Source: an uncultured Bacteroidales bacterium (lineage in GTDB: Bacteria > Bacteroidota > Bacteroidia > Bacteroidales > UBA932). Taken from it: 23,979 nt of DNA. The notes beneath the pieces are model-generated. The model was not told the DNA's origin and ran no database searches. It was given only the letters and a program-made list of their open reading frames with translations. Positions 1 through 7,460 of the stretch are shown here, in pieces. Numbering within the stretch: position 1 is the stretch's first letter; the number at the start of each line of letters is the position of its first letter. The DNA is taken from NCBI GenBank assembly GCA_904501835.1, contig CAJGBW010000022.1, positions 1-23,979 on the forward strand, in the 5' to 3' direction. Made by a program: the position numbers and the translations under genes.

Positions 1-32
1 AGAATCCTCTTCTTAGGCTTCGATTTTCTCAT
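1..32 (-). CDS. rpsG: 30S ribosomal protein S7, first codons only (cut by left edge)
   Basis: An ATG at 32-30 on the minus strand opens a frame reading MRKSKPKKRIL, which matches the very conserved N-terminus of Bacteroidales ribosomal protein S7. It lies 36 bp downstream of the rpsL stop, the expected str-operon order (rpsL-rpsG). S7 nucleates assembly of the head of the small ribosomal subunit by binding the 3' domain of 16S rRNA. Only 11 residues are visible, so the identification rests on this N-terminal signature together with synteny. The rest of the gene lies beyond the left edge. Confidence 0.85.
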   Translation of the reverse strand, partial: MRKSKPKKRI

Positions 33-68
33 TTTTCAAATAATTAAAAGTGATAGAATAAAAAAATG

Positions 69-452
69 TTACTTCTTAGATTTCTTAGGTCTCTTCGCGC
101 CATAAAGGGAACGGGACTGAGTCCTGCCCTCTACGCCCGCAGTATCCAAAGCTCCTCTAAGGATGTGGTAACGTACACCAGGAAGGTCTTTTACACGACC
201 ACCGCGAACGAGCACGATTGAGTGCTCCTGCAAGTTGTGGCCCTCTCCAGGGATGTACGCATTGACCTCTTTTGAGTTAGTAAGACGCACACGCGCAACC
301 TTTCTCATTGCTGAGTTAGGTTTCTTAGGTGTAGTGGTGTACACACGCACGCAAACGCCTCTTCTCTGAGGACAAGAATCCAGCGCACGAGATTTGCTTT
401 TTACTTCAATAACCTCGCGGCCTTTGCGAACTAATTGTTGAATTGTAGGCAT
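69..452 (-). CDS. rpsL: 30S ribosomal protein S12
   Basis: The protein has 127 residues, a normal length for S12. It sits at the decoding centre of the small subunit and controls translational accuracy. The hallmark loops are present: TTPKKPNSAMRKVARVRLTN around residues 40-59 and EGHNLQEHS...RGGRVKDLPGVRYH at 70-96. K43 and K88, where substitutions give streptomycin resistance in other bacteria, are the wild-type lysines. D89 is the usual site of beta-methylthiolation. It is the first gene of the str operon, followed by rpsG, and has its own Bacteroidota-type promoter upstream. The leader shows no clear Shine-Dalgarno sequence, as is usual in this phylum. Confidence 0.98.
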   Translation of the reverse strand: MPTIQQLVRKGREVIEVKSKSRALDSCPQRRGVCVRVYTTTPKKPNSAMRKVARVRLTNSKEVNAYIPGEGHNLQEHSIVLVRGGRVKDLPGVRYHILRGALDTAGVEGRTQSRSLYGAKRPKKSKK

Positions 453-486
453 AAATAATTGTAAATCTTTAATTTATGTTTCCTTT

Positions 487-500
487 CCCCATTTTTGGGG
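487..500 (-). promoter_or_regulatory. Small hairpin at the 5' end of the rpsL leader
   Basis: The minus-strand sequence CCCCAAAAATGGGG can fold into a 5-bp stem (CCCCA/TGGGG) with an AAAA loop. It falls almost exactly at the predicted transcription start of the rpsL operon, so it would cap the 5' end of the mRNA. A role in mRNA stability or regulation is possible but unproven. No U-tract follows in the direction of rpsL transcription, so it is not a convincing terminator. Confidence 0.35.
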
Positions 501-503
501 CTG

Positions 504-534
504 CAAATATACGACTTTTTTTTTGAAGTGCCAA
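504..534 (-). promoter_or_regulatory. Promoter of the rpsL (str) operon
   Basis: Read on the minus strand, TATATTTG (511-504) is a perfect match to the Bacteroidota -7 consensus TAnnTTTG. A TTGG (534-531) lies 19 bases upstream of it and fits the -33 TTTG/TTG element at normal spacing. A run of nine A's lies between the two. The start of transcription would fall near 497-500, giving a leader of about 45-50 bases before the rpsL ATG. The -33 element is only 2 bp beyond the lspA stop codon, so there is no room for a separate terminator between the two units. The consensus is known from Bacteroides; the assignment here is inferred. Confidence 0.75.
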
Positions 535-536
535 GA

Positions 537-1163
537 TTATTTCTCTGTCGCAAAAAACTTATAATGAAAGAGAATGAGATAAAAGGCACCTACCGTGACA
601 CAGCTGTCAGCAAAATTGAAGACCGGTTCAAAAAAACGGAAAGAGCTGCCTCCCACAAAAGGGACCCACTCCGGCCAGACGGTATCAATGAGCGGAAAAT
701 AGAACATATCCACCACTTTTCCGAAAAATATAGGAGCATAAGGTTCACCGCCCAGCGCGGCAACAGGGCCGCCATAGACCGATTCGGAAAAAATCTGACC
801 ATACAGCACACAGTCCACAATGTTTCCCATCGCGCCGGCTGTAATCAATGTCAGCCCTACCAGCACGCCACAAGGCACATTCCCCCTTTTAATCAACTTG
901 TGAATCCACCAGCACAGAGCGGAAAACAAACCCAAACGGAACACTGTCAGGAGCAACTTTCCGATTTTGCCACCGAACTTCATTCCGAAAGCCATGCCTT
1001 CATTCTCTATAAAGAGGATGCGAAACCAATCTCCCAGCACACAAAAACTCTCGCCAAGAGTCATATTGGTCTTGACGAGAATTTTAATAATTTGATCTAT
1101 CAACACAAGCAGAAACCCCAGGATAAATAGCTTCCAGCCTGTTGAGAGTCCGTTTTTCTTCAT
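537..1163 (-). CDS. lspA: Lipoprotein signal peptidase (signal peptidase II)
   Basis: The protein has 208 residues and four hydrophobic membrane segments (about 10-30, 68-87, 96-120 and 186-203). LspA is an inner-membrane aspartyl protease that cuts the signal peptide from prolipoproteins at the lipidated cysteine. Conserved blocks are visible: VLIDQIIK (20-27), ENEGMAFG (53-60), GAMGNIVD (110-117) and FNFADS (182-187). The expected catalytic aspartates are D117 and D186. About 69 residues separate them, against roughly 20-30 in the proteobacterial and staphylococcal enzymes. The extra periplasmic segment contains VVDMFYFPLIDT and WPEW, which I recognise from Bacteroidales LspA. The ATG lies 1 bp after the stop of the DksA-like gene, so the two are probably translationally coupled. 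At least one probable substrate, the lipoprotein at 6313-7443, is in this window. Confidence 0.95.
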   Translation of the reverse strand: MKKNGLSTGWKLFILGFLLVLIDQIIKILVKTNMTLGESFCVLGDWFRILFIENEGMAFGMKFGGKIGKLLLTVFRLGLFSALCWWIHKLIKRGNVPCGVLVGLTLITAGAMGNIVDCVLYGQIFSESVYGGPVAALGGEPYAPIFFGKVVDMFYFPLIDTVWPEWVPFVGGSSFRFFEPVFNFADSCVTVGAFYLILFHYKFFATEK

Positions 1164-1164
1164 A

Positions 1165-1554
1165 TTAGTTTCTACCCTGCTTTGCCAAGCCTTCCTTTGC
1201 CTCGATGGTCAGGGTGGCGTGGGGAACCAGACGCAAACGCTCCTTGGGAATCAATTTTCCGGTCACACGACAGATTCCATAAGTCTTGTTCTCAATACGA
1301 ACGAGAGCCGCCTCCAAATTTTGGATAAACTTATTCTGACGTTGTGCCAACTGACTTCTTTCTTCTTTGGAAAGACTGGCTGCACCCTCTTCCATCGCAT
1401 TGAAAGAGTGAGAGGTGTCAGTAATGTCGTTGTTATCCGTTTTGCGAAGTTCAGCATATTGCTCCTTGGCTTTGGCAAGCATATCAAGAATAATCTGCTT
1501 GAATTCCTGAAGTTCTTCGTCGCTGTAACGAACTTTTACATTTTCTTCTGCCAT
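1165..1554 (-). CDS. TraR/DksA-family protein with degenerate zinc finger
   Basis: The protein has 129 residues: a charged, helical N-terminal half that probably forms the DksA-type coiled coil (about 10-88), then a finger-like C-terminus (about 92-120). DksA proteins enter the RNA polymerase secondary channel and act with ppGpp. The four zinc cysteines of classical DksA are reduced to one here: C95 remains, and the other three positions are T98, T116 and A119 in my alignment by eye. This zinc-less form (CRVTGKLIPKERL) is familiar from other Bacteroidetes. The acidic tip motif of E. coli DksA (DxxDxA) is not clearly kept; the region reads DNNDITDTSHS. The gene lies between ileS (14 bp upstream) and lspA (1 bp downstream). 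Membership of the family is clear, but whether it works as a DksA orthologue is not shown by sequence. Confidence 0.88.
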   Translation of the reverse strand: MAEENVKVRYSDEELQEFKQIILDMLAKAKEQYAELRKTDNNDITDTSHSFNAMEEGAASLSKEERSQLAQRQNKFIQNLEAALVRIENKTYGICRVTGKLIPKERLRLVPHATLTIEAKEGLAKQGRN

Positions 1555-1568
1555 AATTAATTAAGGTA

Positions 1569-4500
1569 TTAGTTTTTTTCTACTTTTATTTTAATGTTAC
1601 AATCATCCCATTCTACCTCGGCGGCCTCGGCGGGCGCTTGGGCCAATGTCTCCAAAATCAGAGACGTAGAAAGGGTCTGGGACATAACGTAATCTTTATA
1701 GTTAGCCAATGCTGCTTGGATATCCTCATAAGCCTGACCATCCGCATATACCTTTGTGCTGATACGGTCGGTCACAGAGAAATCATTTTCCTTACGCAAA
1801 TTCTGAATAGGACGGATGAGCTCACGGGCGATACCCTCCTGAATCAATTCGGGAGTCAGGGTCACATCCAAGGCAATCGTAAGCTGCCCCTCGGAAGCAA
1901 CCAACCAGCCGGGCATGTCTTCAGAGTGGATTTCATAATCACCTTTTTCCAAAAGCACCTCGCCGCCGGGCAAAGCCAACGCATAAGCCTCTTGTGAACG
2001 CTCGATTTCGGCGATTTGCGCCTGCTCCAAAGTAGCGAATGCCGCAGCGATTTCTTTCATTCTGGCACCGTAGCGCTTACCCAAAGTCTTGAAGTTCGGT
2101 TTGATTTTCTTGGTGATAATACCGGTAGTATCGCTGATAAACTCCATTTGTTTGACGTTTACCTCCGCCAAAATCACAGACTCAACAGCTTCCAATTGGG
2201 CCTGCAACTCGTCACTGAGCACAGGAATCATCAAACGAGGAAGCGGTTTCTTCACATTGATACCCACCTTCTTTCTCAACGCCAAAATCATGGAGCAAGA
2301 CTTCTGAGCCAAGGCCATTCTCTCCTCCAAATCCTTGTCAATCAGCGTCTCATCAAAACCAGGCATGCTTTCAAAATGCACATTGGCTGCCCCCTCAACA
2401 AGGTCACAATAGAGCTTGTCCGTAAAGAAGGGCGCAATGGGAGCCGCCAACAAAGCCACGGTCTTGAGCACCTCGTAAATAGTCTGATAAGCAGACAATT
2501 TATCATCATTCATGCCGGAAGACCAGATACGCTTCTTATTGAGACGGATATACCAGTTACTCAAATTATCGCACACAAAATCCTGAATCATACGACCGGC
2601 ATCGGTGATATTGTAATCCTCATAACAAGCATTTACATTTTTCACCAAAGAATTGAGATTGCTGATAATCCAGCGGTCAAATTCAGGACGCTGCGCATAA
2701 GGAATCAAGGCCTGGGCGGGATCGAAGTTGTCGATATTGGCATATACAGCGAACAGGGAATAGGTGTTATACAAGGTTCCGAAGAATTTTCTACGCACCT
2801 CTGCCACACCACTCTCGTCGAATTTCAAGTTATCCCAAGGCTGGGCATTGGTAAGCATATACCAGCGGAGCGCATCGGCGCCATAGGTATCCAACGCCAT
2901 GAAAGGATCCACCGCGTTGCCCAGACGCTTGCTCATCTTATTGCCGTCTTTATCCAAAACCAATCCGTTGGAAATCACGGTCTTAAACGCACAAGAACCA
3001 TTCACCATCGTATGAATGGCGTGCAAAGTATAGAACCATCCGCGGGTCTGATCGACGCCCTCTGCGATAAAGTCTGCCGTACAACCGAATTTCTCATTGT
3101 CGCGTCCACGCAAACCTTCCTGCGCATACGGCATGGCACCGGAGTCAAACCACACGTCAATCAAATCAGTCTCGCGCACCATCTTGCGGCCGCTGTCGGA
3201 CACCAAATAGATGCGATCAACGTAAGGACGGTGCAAGTCGATTTTATCGTAATTCTCCTTGGACATATCCTCGGGGTCAAAACCGGCCAGCTTGAAAGGA
3301 TTCTCTGCCATAACGCCCGCTGCAACGGCTTTTTCCATTTCAGCATAAAGCTCTTTGAGCGTTCCTATGCATTTCTCTTCTTTGCCATCTTCGGTGCGCC
3401 AGATAGGAAGAGGCGTACCCCAATAACGACTGCGGGAGAGATTCCAGTCCTGGATATTTTCCAACCACTTGCCAAAACGACCTGTACCGGTAGATTCGGG
3501 CTTCCAGTTGATTTGCTCATTGAGGGCCATCATCTGCTCACGAACGGCCGTCGTCTTGATAAACCAAGAATTCAACGGGTAATACAAAACCGGCTTGTCC
3601 GTGCGCCAGCAATGGGGATAGGTATGGGTATGTTTCTCAATCTTAAAGGCCTTGCCCTGGGATTTGAGCCATACGCAAAGCTCTACATCCAAAGTCTCGA
3701 CATCGGGTGCCAAAGAACTGTCGTAGGCATTTTTCACATAACGGCCTGCCCACTGATTGTAAGAATCAGCCACACGCTCGGCCACATAAGTTGCATCGAG
3801 GTCCTCCAAACGATAGAAGCGTCCCTGATAGTCCACCTGGGCCTGAGGATTGCCATCTTTGTCCTTCACGAGCAAAGCGGGAACACCTGCTTGTTTGGCC
3901 ACTTTGGCGTCATCCGCACCAAAAGTAGGAGCGATATGAACGATACCGGTACCATCTTCAGTGGTCACGTAATCACCGGGAATCACACGGAACGCGCCCT
4001 CATCGGGACGGAACCAATCAATCAACTGCTGATAACGGATACCGACAAGCTGTGAACCCTTGTAAACAACATCCAGCACCTTGAAAGGCACTTTCCCATT
4101 GAAAAGAGAAGACACCAACGCCTTGGCTACAATGTAAGTGCAAGGGGTTCCGGTATAAGGATTGGCCGACTCGACCATCACATACTCGATATTCGGACCC
4201 ACACAAAGGGCGGTATTGGACGGCAAGGTCCAAGGAGTGGTGGTCCAGGCGAGGAAATACAATTTATCGCAAGCAGCGGCCTGGAAGAAGGCTTCAGACT
4301 GCTCGTCACGAATCACCTCAAACTGCACGGTCGCCGTCGTATCCTTCACGTCGCGGTAGCAACCCGGCTGGTTCAACTCGTGCGAACTCAAACCCGTTCC
4401 TGCAGCAGGAGAATAAGGCTGTACGGATTTGCCCTTGTAGAGATAACCCTTGTCGTAGATATCCTTGAGCAAATACCAAAGCGTCTCGATATAACGGTTG

Positions 4501-4955
4501 TCGTAGGTGATGTAAGGGTCGTTCATATCCACCCAATAACCGATGCGTTCGGTCAGATTCACCCACTCCTGCGTATATTTCATCACTTCCTTGCGGCAGG
4601 CGGCATTGTATTCCTCAACGGTAATTTTCTTTCCGATATCCTCTTTGGTGATACCGAGCAATTTCTCCACACCCAACTCCACTGGAAGTCCATGCGTATC
4701 CCAACCGGCACGGCGGGACACCTTGAAACCGCTCATGGTCTTGTAACGGCAGATGGAATCCTTGATACTGCGTGCCATGACGTGGTGAATACCCGGCATA
4801 CCATTCGCCGAAGGAGGTCCCTCAAAAAAGACAAACTCCTTCTCCCCCTCACGCAACTGAAGCGAAGTTTCAAAAGCATTTTCCTTCTGCCACTTGTCGA
4901 GAACGCTGTTTCCGATAGAAACAAGGTCCAACTGCTTATACTCGTTAAATTTCAT
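1569..4955 (-). CDS. ileS: Isoleucyl-tRNA synthetase
   Basis: The protein has 1128 residues and is a class I synthetase that charges tRNA-Ile. The HIGH-type motif is in GPPSANGMPGIHHVMAR (GIHH at 55-58) and the KMSKS-type motif is KMSKR (673-677). The CP1 editing domain, which removes mischarged Val-tRNA, shows its Thr-rich signature WTTTPWTLPSN (237-247) and GTGIVHIAP (335-343). The anticodon-binding domain follows (about 740-900), then a long C-terminal region. At roughly 1130 residues it is longer than E. coli IleRS (938). I see no C-terminal zinc-binding cysteine cluster, which suits the eukaryote-like type of IleRS found in Bacteroidetes. The start at 4955 gives MKFNEYKQLDL, matching the family N-terminus. 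It is the first gene of an ileS-dksA-like-lspA unit with its own promoter upstream. Confidence 0.98.
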   Translation of the reverse strand: MKFNEYKQLDLVSIGNSVLDKWQKENAFETSLQLREGEKEFVFFEGPPSANGMPGIHHVMARSIKDSICRYKTMSGFKVSRRAGWDTHGLPVELGVEKLLGITKEDIGKKITVEEYNAACRKEVMKYTQEWVNLTERIGYWVDMNDPYITYDNRYIETLWYLLKDIYDKGYLYKGKSVQPYSPAAGTGLSSHELNQPGCYRDVKDTTATVQFEVIRDEQSEAFFQAAACDKLYFLAWTTTPWTLPSNTALCVGPNIEYVMVESANPYTGTPCTYIVAKALVSSLFNGKVPFKVLDVVYKGSQLVGIRYQQLIDWFRPDEGAFRVIPGDYVTTEDGTGIVHIAPTFGADDAKVAKQAGVPALLVKDKDGNPQAQVDYQGRFYRLEDLDATYVAERVADSYNQWAGRYVKNAYDSSLAPDVETLDVELCVWLKSQGKAFKIEKHTHTYPHCWRTDKPVLYYPLNSWFIKTTAVREQMMALNEQINWKPESTGTGRFGKWLENIQDWNLSRSRYWGTPLPIWRTEDGKEEKCIGTLKELYAEMEKAVAAGVMAENPFKLAGFDPEDMSKENYDKIDLHRPYVDRIYLVSDSGRKMVRETDLIDVWFDSGAMPYAQEGLRGRDNEKFGCTADFIAEGVDQTRGWFYTLHAIHTMVNGSCAFKTVISNGLVLDKDGNKMSKRLGNAVDPFMALDTYGADALRWYMLTNAQPWDNLKFDESGVAEVRRKFFGTLYNTYSLFAVYANIDNFDPAQALIPYAQRPEFDRWIISNLNSLVKNVNACYEDYNITDAGRMIQDFVCDNLSNWYIRLNKKRIWSSGMNDDKLSAYQTIYEVLKTVALLAAPIAPFFTDKLYCDLVEGAANVHFESMPGFDETLIDKDLEERMALAQKSCSMILALRKKVGINVKKPLPRLMIPVLSDELQAQLEAVESVILAEVNVKQMEFISDTTGIITKKIKPNFKTLGKRYGARMKEIAAAFATLEQAQIAEIERSQEAYALALPGGEVLLEKGDYEIHSEDMPGWLVASEGQLTIALDVTLTPELIQEGIARELIRPIQNLRKENDFSVTDRISTKVYADGQAYEDIQAALANYKDYVMSQTLSTSLILETLAQAPAEAAEVEWDDCNIKIKVEKN

Positions 4956-4964
4956 ATTTTTTAC

Positions 4965-4972
4965 TAATTTTG
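4965..4972 (+). promoter_or_regulatory. Probable -7 element of the cvpA-like/tsaB promoter
   Basis: TAATTTTG on the plus strand is a perfect TAnnTTTG match and lies 86 bp upstream of the ATG at 5059. The -33 region shows no clear TTG. Transcription would start near 4978, giving a leader of about 80 bases. It lies inside the predicted ileS leader, so the two units would overlap at their 5' ends. Confidence 0.45.
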
Positions 4973-5028
4973 CACCACTCTTTGCCCCTTTTGGAGCCGG
5001 CTTACAAGCAAGGTTATAAATAAGTCCG

Positions 5029-5036
5029 CAAAGATA
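5029..5036 (-). promoter_or_regulatory. Probable -7 element of the ileS promoter
   Basis: TATCTTTG on the minus strand is a perfect TAnnTTTG match and lies 73 bp upstream of the ileS ATG. I see no good TTG about 20 bp further upstream, so the -33 part is weak. Transcription would start near 5022-5024, and the leader would run across the promoter of the opposing cvpA-like gene. Confidence 0.55.
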
Positions 5037-5058
5037 CGAAATTTATTCCATATATTGT

Positions 5059-5559
5059 ATGAACGCATTAGATATCATCATCCTACTCATCCTCGCAATC
5101 GGAGCCATCATGGGTATTCGCAAAGGCTTTGTCTCTCAGGCTTTTTCCCTCATCTCCATCCTGGTGAGCGTGTGGCTGTCCTTTACCTGTGCAAGCGCTT
5201 TTGGCGAATGGCTTTCCCAATATATTTCCACCTCGGAAGTCATACTGAAAATCATCTCTTTTCTCATCATTTTCATCGGCGTCGGACTGCTTTGCAACCT
5301 ACTGGGAAAATTGGTGGAAAAAATTTTCAAACTCGCCATGCTGGGCTGGTTGAACCGATTGCTCGGTGCCATTTTCAGCATGATGAAATATGTCTTGTTC
5401 ATCGGCATTGCCATACAGCTTTTCACCTCCCTCAACCAGCAATTCGGCTTTGTGGATAACGCCACCTTGGCACAATCCGGACTTTACACGGCCATCAAAA
5501 CCATTTCAGACGTGGTTTTCCCCTATTTCAAAGAATTGATAACTTCCAAACCTCTCTAA
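5059..5559 (+). CDS. CvpA-family inner-membrane protein
   Basis: The protein has 166 residues with four predicted transmembrane helices (about 4-22, 27-47, 61-86 and 102-125). The first residues, NALDIIILLILAIGAIMGIRKG, carry the typical CvpA signature: an Asp early in helix 1 and a G-x-x-x-G-x-R-K-G turn after it. CvpA was first linked to colicin V production in E. coli, and later work on homologues points to envelope homeostasis. The biochemical role is unknown. The second half after helix 4 is probably a short cytoplasmic or amphipathic tail. The tsaB start is 3 bp after its stop, so the two are almost certainly cotranscribed. Confidence 0.9.
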   Translation: MNALDIIILLILAIGAIMGIRKGFVSQAFSLISILVSVWLSFTCASAFGEWLSQYISTSEVILKIISFLIIFIGVGLLCNLLGKLVEKIFKLAMLGWLNRLLGAIFSMMKYVLFIGIAIQLFTSLNQQFGFVDNATLAQSGLYTAIKTISDVVFPYFKELITSKPL

Positions 5560-5562
5560 TCT

Positions 5563-6321
5563 ATGAGTCGCATCCTGCTGATAGAGACCTCTGCTGCACT
5601 CTGCTCGGTCGCACTTTGCGAAGAGGGAAAATGTGTAGCCTACAAAGAAAGCCAGACCGAAAGAAGCCACGCATCCATGACGGCTGTACTCATTGACGAA
5701 TTGCTGAAAGAACGCAATTTAAGGGTGCAGGATTGCGATGGAGTGGCCGTCAGCAAGGGGCCCGGCTCCTACACAGGTTTGCGTGTGGGTGTGAGTTCGG
5801 CAAAAGGGCTTTGTTTCGGTGCGGGATTGCCGCTGCTGGCCGTCGGGACTTTGGACGTTCTGGTCGAGGGGGCTTGGACGCGAGGGGAAATTCCGGCAGG
5901 ATGTGAGGGCATTTTTCCCGTGATTGACGCCCGCAGAAATGAAATCTACACGGCCACTTATAGCATAAATGGAACGGCGAACGGAAGCCTGCCACAAAAT
6001 GCGGAAGCTGCGGAAACGAAAGCACAGCGCACAGGCGAAATTCGCCCGCTGATTATCGGAGAGGACACATTCGACATCGACATTAATGGCAAAAAGTTGC
6101 TTTTCATCGGAGATGCGGCAGAAAAATGCCAACGACTTTTGAGCGAACAGGGCGTAGATATTTCCCGCTGCAGCTTTATCAACTGCCAACCCAAAGCATG
6201 TGACATGTGCCAAGCCGCACAGGCGGCCTTCGATGCGCAACGCTTTGAGGATGTGGCTTATTTCGAACCTTTCTATCTGAAAGAATTCGTCGCCACCGTC
6301 AGCAAAAAGAAACTATTTTAG
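5563..6321 (+). CDS. tsaB: tRNA t6A biosynthesis protein TsaB (YeaZ)
   Basis: The protein has 252 residues and belongs to the ASKHA-fold TsaB/YeaZ family. TsaB is the scaffold that pairs with TsaD, and with TsaE, to add threonylcarbamoyl to A37 of ANN-decoding tRNAs. Conserved features are ILLIETS (4-10), SHA (35-37) and SKGPGSYTGLRVG (64-76). The C-terminal part (about 110-252) is more variable and ends FYLKEFVATVSKKKLF. The substrate tRNAs include tRNA-Ile, which the neighbouring IleRS charges; this may be coincidental. Its stop codon overlaps the stop of the convergent lipoprotein gene by 9 bp (CTATTTTAG at 6313-6321), so no intergenic terminator can exist here. Confidence 0.95.
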   Translation: MSRILLIETSAALCSVALCEEGKCVAYKESQTERSHASMTAVLIDELLKERNLRVQDCDGVAVSKGPGSYTGLRVGVSSAKGLCFGAGLPLLAVGTLDVLVEGAWTRGEIPAGCEGIFPVIDARRNEIYTATYSINGTANGSLPQNAEAAETKAQRTGEIRPLIIGEDTFDIDINGKKLLFIGDAAEKCQRLLSEQGVDISRCSFINCQPKACDMCQAAQAAFDAQRFEDVAYFEPFYLKEFVATVSKKKLF

Positions 6322-7443
6322 GAGCTTCGAAAGAAGTTGCTTGAGAGATTCCGGGCTGCTCGGCTGCTCGGCGGTAAGCGCACCGTCCACAATAAGGTAC
6401 TGGGCAGGGAGAGCGCTCACATTGTAGAGCGACAAATAAGAAGAAGAGCCTCCGCGGATATCACACACGTTCAGCCAAGGCATATTCTGCGCTTTGACCA
6501 CCTGGGCCCAATCAAATTTATCCACATCCAACGCAACCTGATAGATTTCCAGACCTTTTGCATGATATTTCTCATACAAAGGCTTCAAGACATCCTGATT
6601 ATAAAGCTTCTGCGCGCCGTCCTTACAGGTCCAGAAATGCAGCAAAATCACCTTGGCATCCACCTCGCTGAGCTTGACTTTTTGAGAGTGAATGTTCGGC
6701 AATTCTATCTCGGGGAAGCCCACAACGGCGACAGAATCGATTTTATTGACAAGGGAAAGTCCTTTTTCACGTCTTTGCGCCTCTTTCTGCAAAGCCCGCA
6801 CATAAGGAGAAGTGGGATAGATAGTAGAAAGCGAATCCGCTAAATTCCTAAAATGCAAGGCATCCATGGGCTGATTGAAAACAGGCATTTCGCCTAATTT
6901 TCTAAAAAGCACCGGCACGCTGGTCATAGAACGAGGATTCTCCAGCACATAGCGCACGCTGGAACGATACAACTTCAAATAATTCTCCGACACCTCACGA
7001 CGCAAAGAAGCAGCATGGCGGGTATTTTGCGGCAGCCCCTCCAGACGGGTAGCAAAATAAGAGCAACGTGCATTGATTTTCGCATACTCTTTCTCGCTTT
7101 CCATCATACGGGAAGACTCCTCCGAACCACTTAAAACGCCATTTCCCAGACTATCAGACTCGAAATAAACCTTGTCACCTTTCTTTAACAGCAAGGTTGC
7201 CAAGCGTCTGCCTTGATAGTTCAAATAGAAGAACTCGGGATTGGATGAATCAAAGCTGATACGACAGGCAAATTTACCCGTCTCATCGGTCACAAGGGTA
7301 TCGACCGGTTCAGCATAATTAACATTCAGTTTTTCAAGCACCAGGCTATCCTGAGCAACACCGCTGATTTGACCGGAAAAACGCGCCTGATTACAGGAAA
7401 CAAGCGCGACAAGCATCAATAGAGGGAGAATAATTCGTTTCAT
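6313..7443 (-). CDS. DUF4369/thioredoxin-like lipoprotein lacking the CxxC active site
   Basis: The protein has 376 residues. It starts with a lipoprotein signal peptide (MKRIILPLLMLVALVSC) with the acylated cysteine at C17, so it is a likely LspA substrate and sits in the periplasm or on the envelope. Residues about 20-110 resemble the DUF4369 beta domain (FSGQISGVAQDSLVLEKLN). A helical linker follows, and about 238-376 is a thioredoxin/AhpC-TSA-like fold (VGFPEIELPNIHSQKVKLSE, then VILLHFWTC). Related Bacteroidetes proteins are thiol-disulfide oxidoreductases with a WCxxC centre. Here the equivalent segment is WTCKDG, with only C273 and no second cysteine; the cis-proline loop SALP (343-346) is kept. 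It probably cannot do normal disulfide exchange. It is the last gene of the long minus-strand unit, 17 bp after the HIT gene. Confidence 0.85.
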   Translation of the reverse strand: MKRIILPLLMLVALVSCNQARFSGQISGVAQDSLVLEKLNVNYAEPVDTLVTDETGKFACRISFDSSNPEFFYLNYQGRRLATLLLKKGDKVYFESDSLGNGVLSGSEESSRMMESEKEYAKINARCSYFATRLEGLPQNTRHAASLRREVSENYLKLYRSSVRYVLENPRSMTSVPVLFRKLGEMPVFNQPMDALHFRNLADSLSTIYPTSPYVRALQKEAQRREKGLSLVNKIDSVAVVGFPEIELPNIHSQKVKLSEVDAKVILLHFWTCKDGAQKLYNQDVLKPLYEKYHAKGLEIYQVALDVDKFDWAQVVKAQNMPWLNVCDIRGGSSSYLSLYNVSALPAQYLIVDGALTAEQPSSPESLKQLLSKLLK

Positions 7444-7460
7444 CGGCTTTTGGAAGAAAT

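Noticed and set aside
495..1130. A 211-codon open frame on the plus strand
   Set aside because: It is antisense to lspA and would start in the rpsL promoter. LspA is clearly the real gene.
2016..4055. A 679-codon open frame on the plus strand
   Set aside because: It lies wholly antisense to ileS, whose motifs are unambiguous. The translation is low in family-like features and is explained by codon bias of the ileS strand.
6353..6371. Short tandem repeat (GGCTGCTC twice)
   Set aside because: It is only two copies inside the lipoprotein gene, encoding Glu-Gln-Pro-Ser-Ser, and is not a meaningful repeat.
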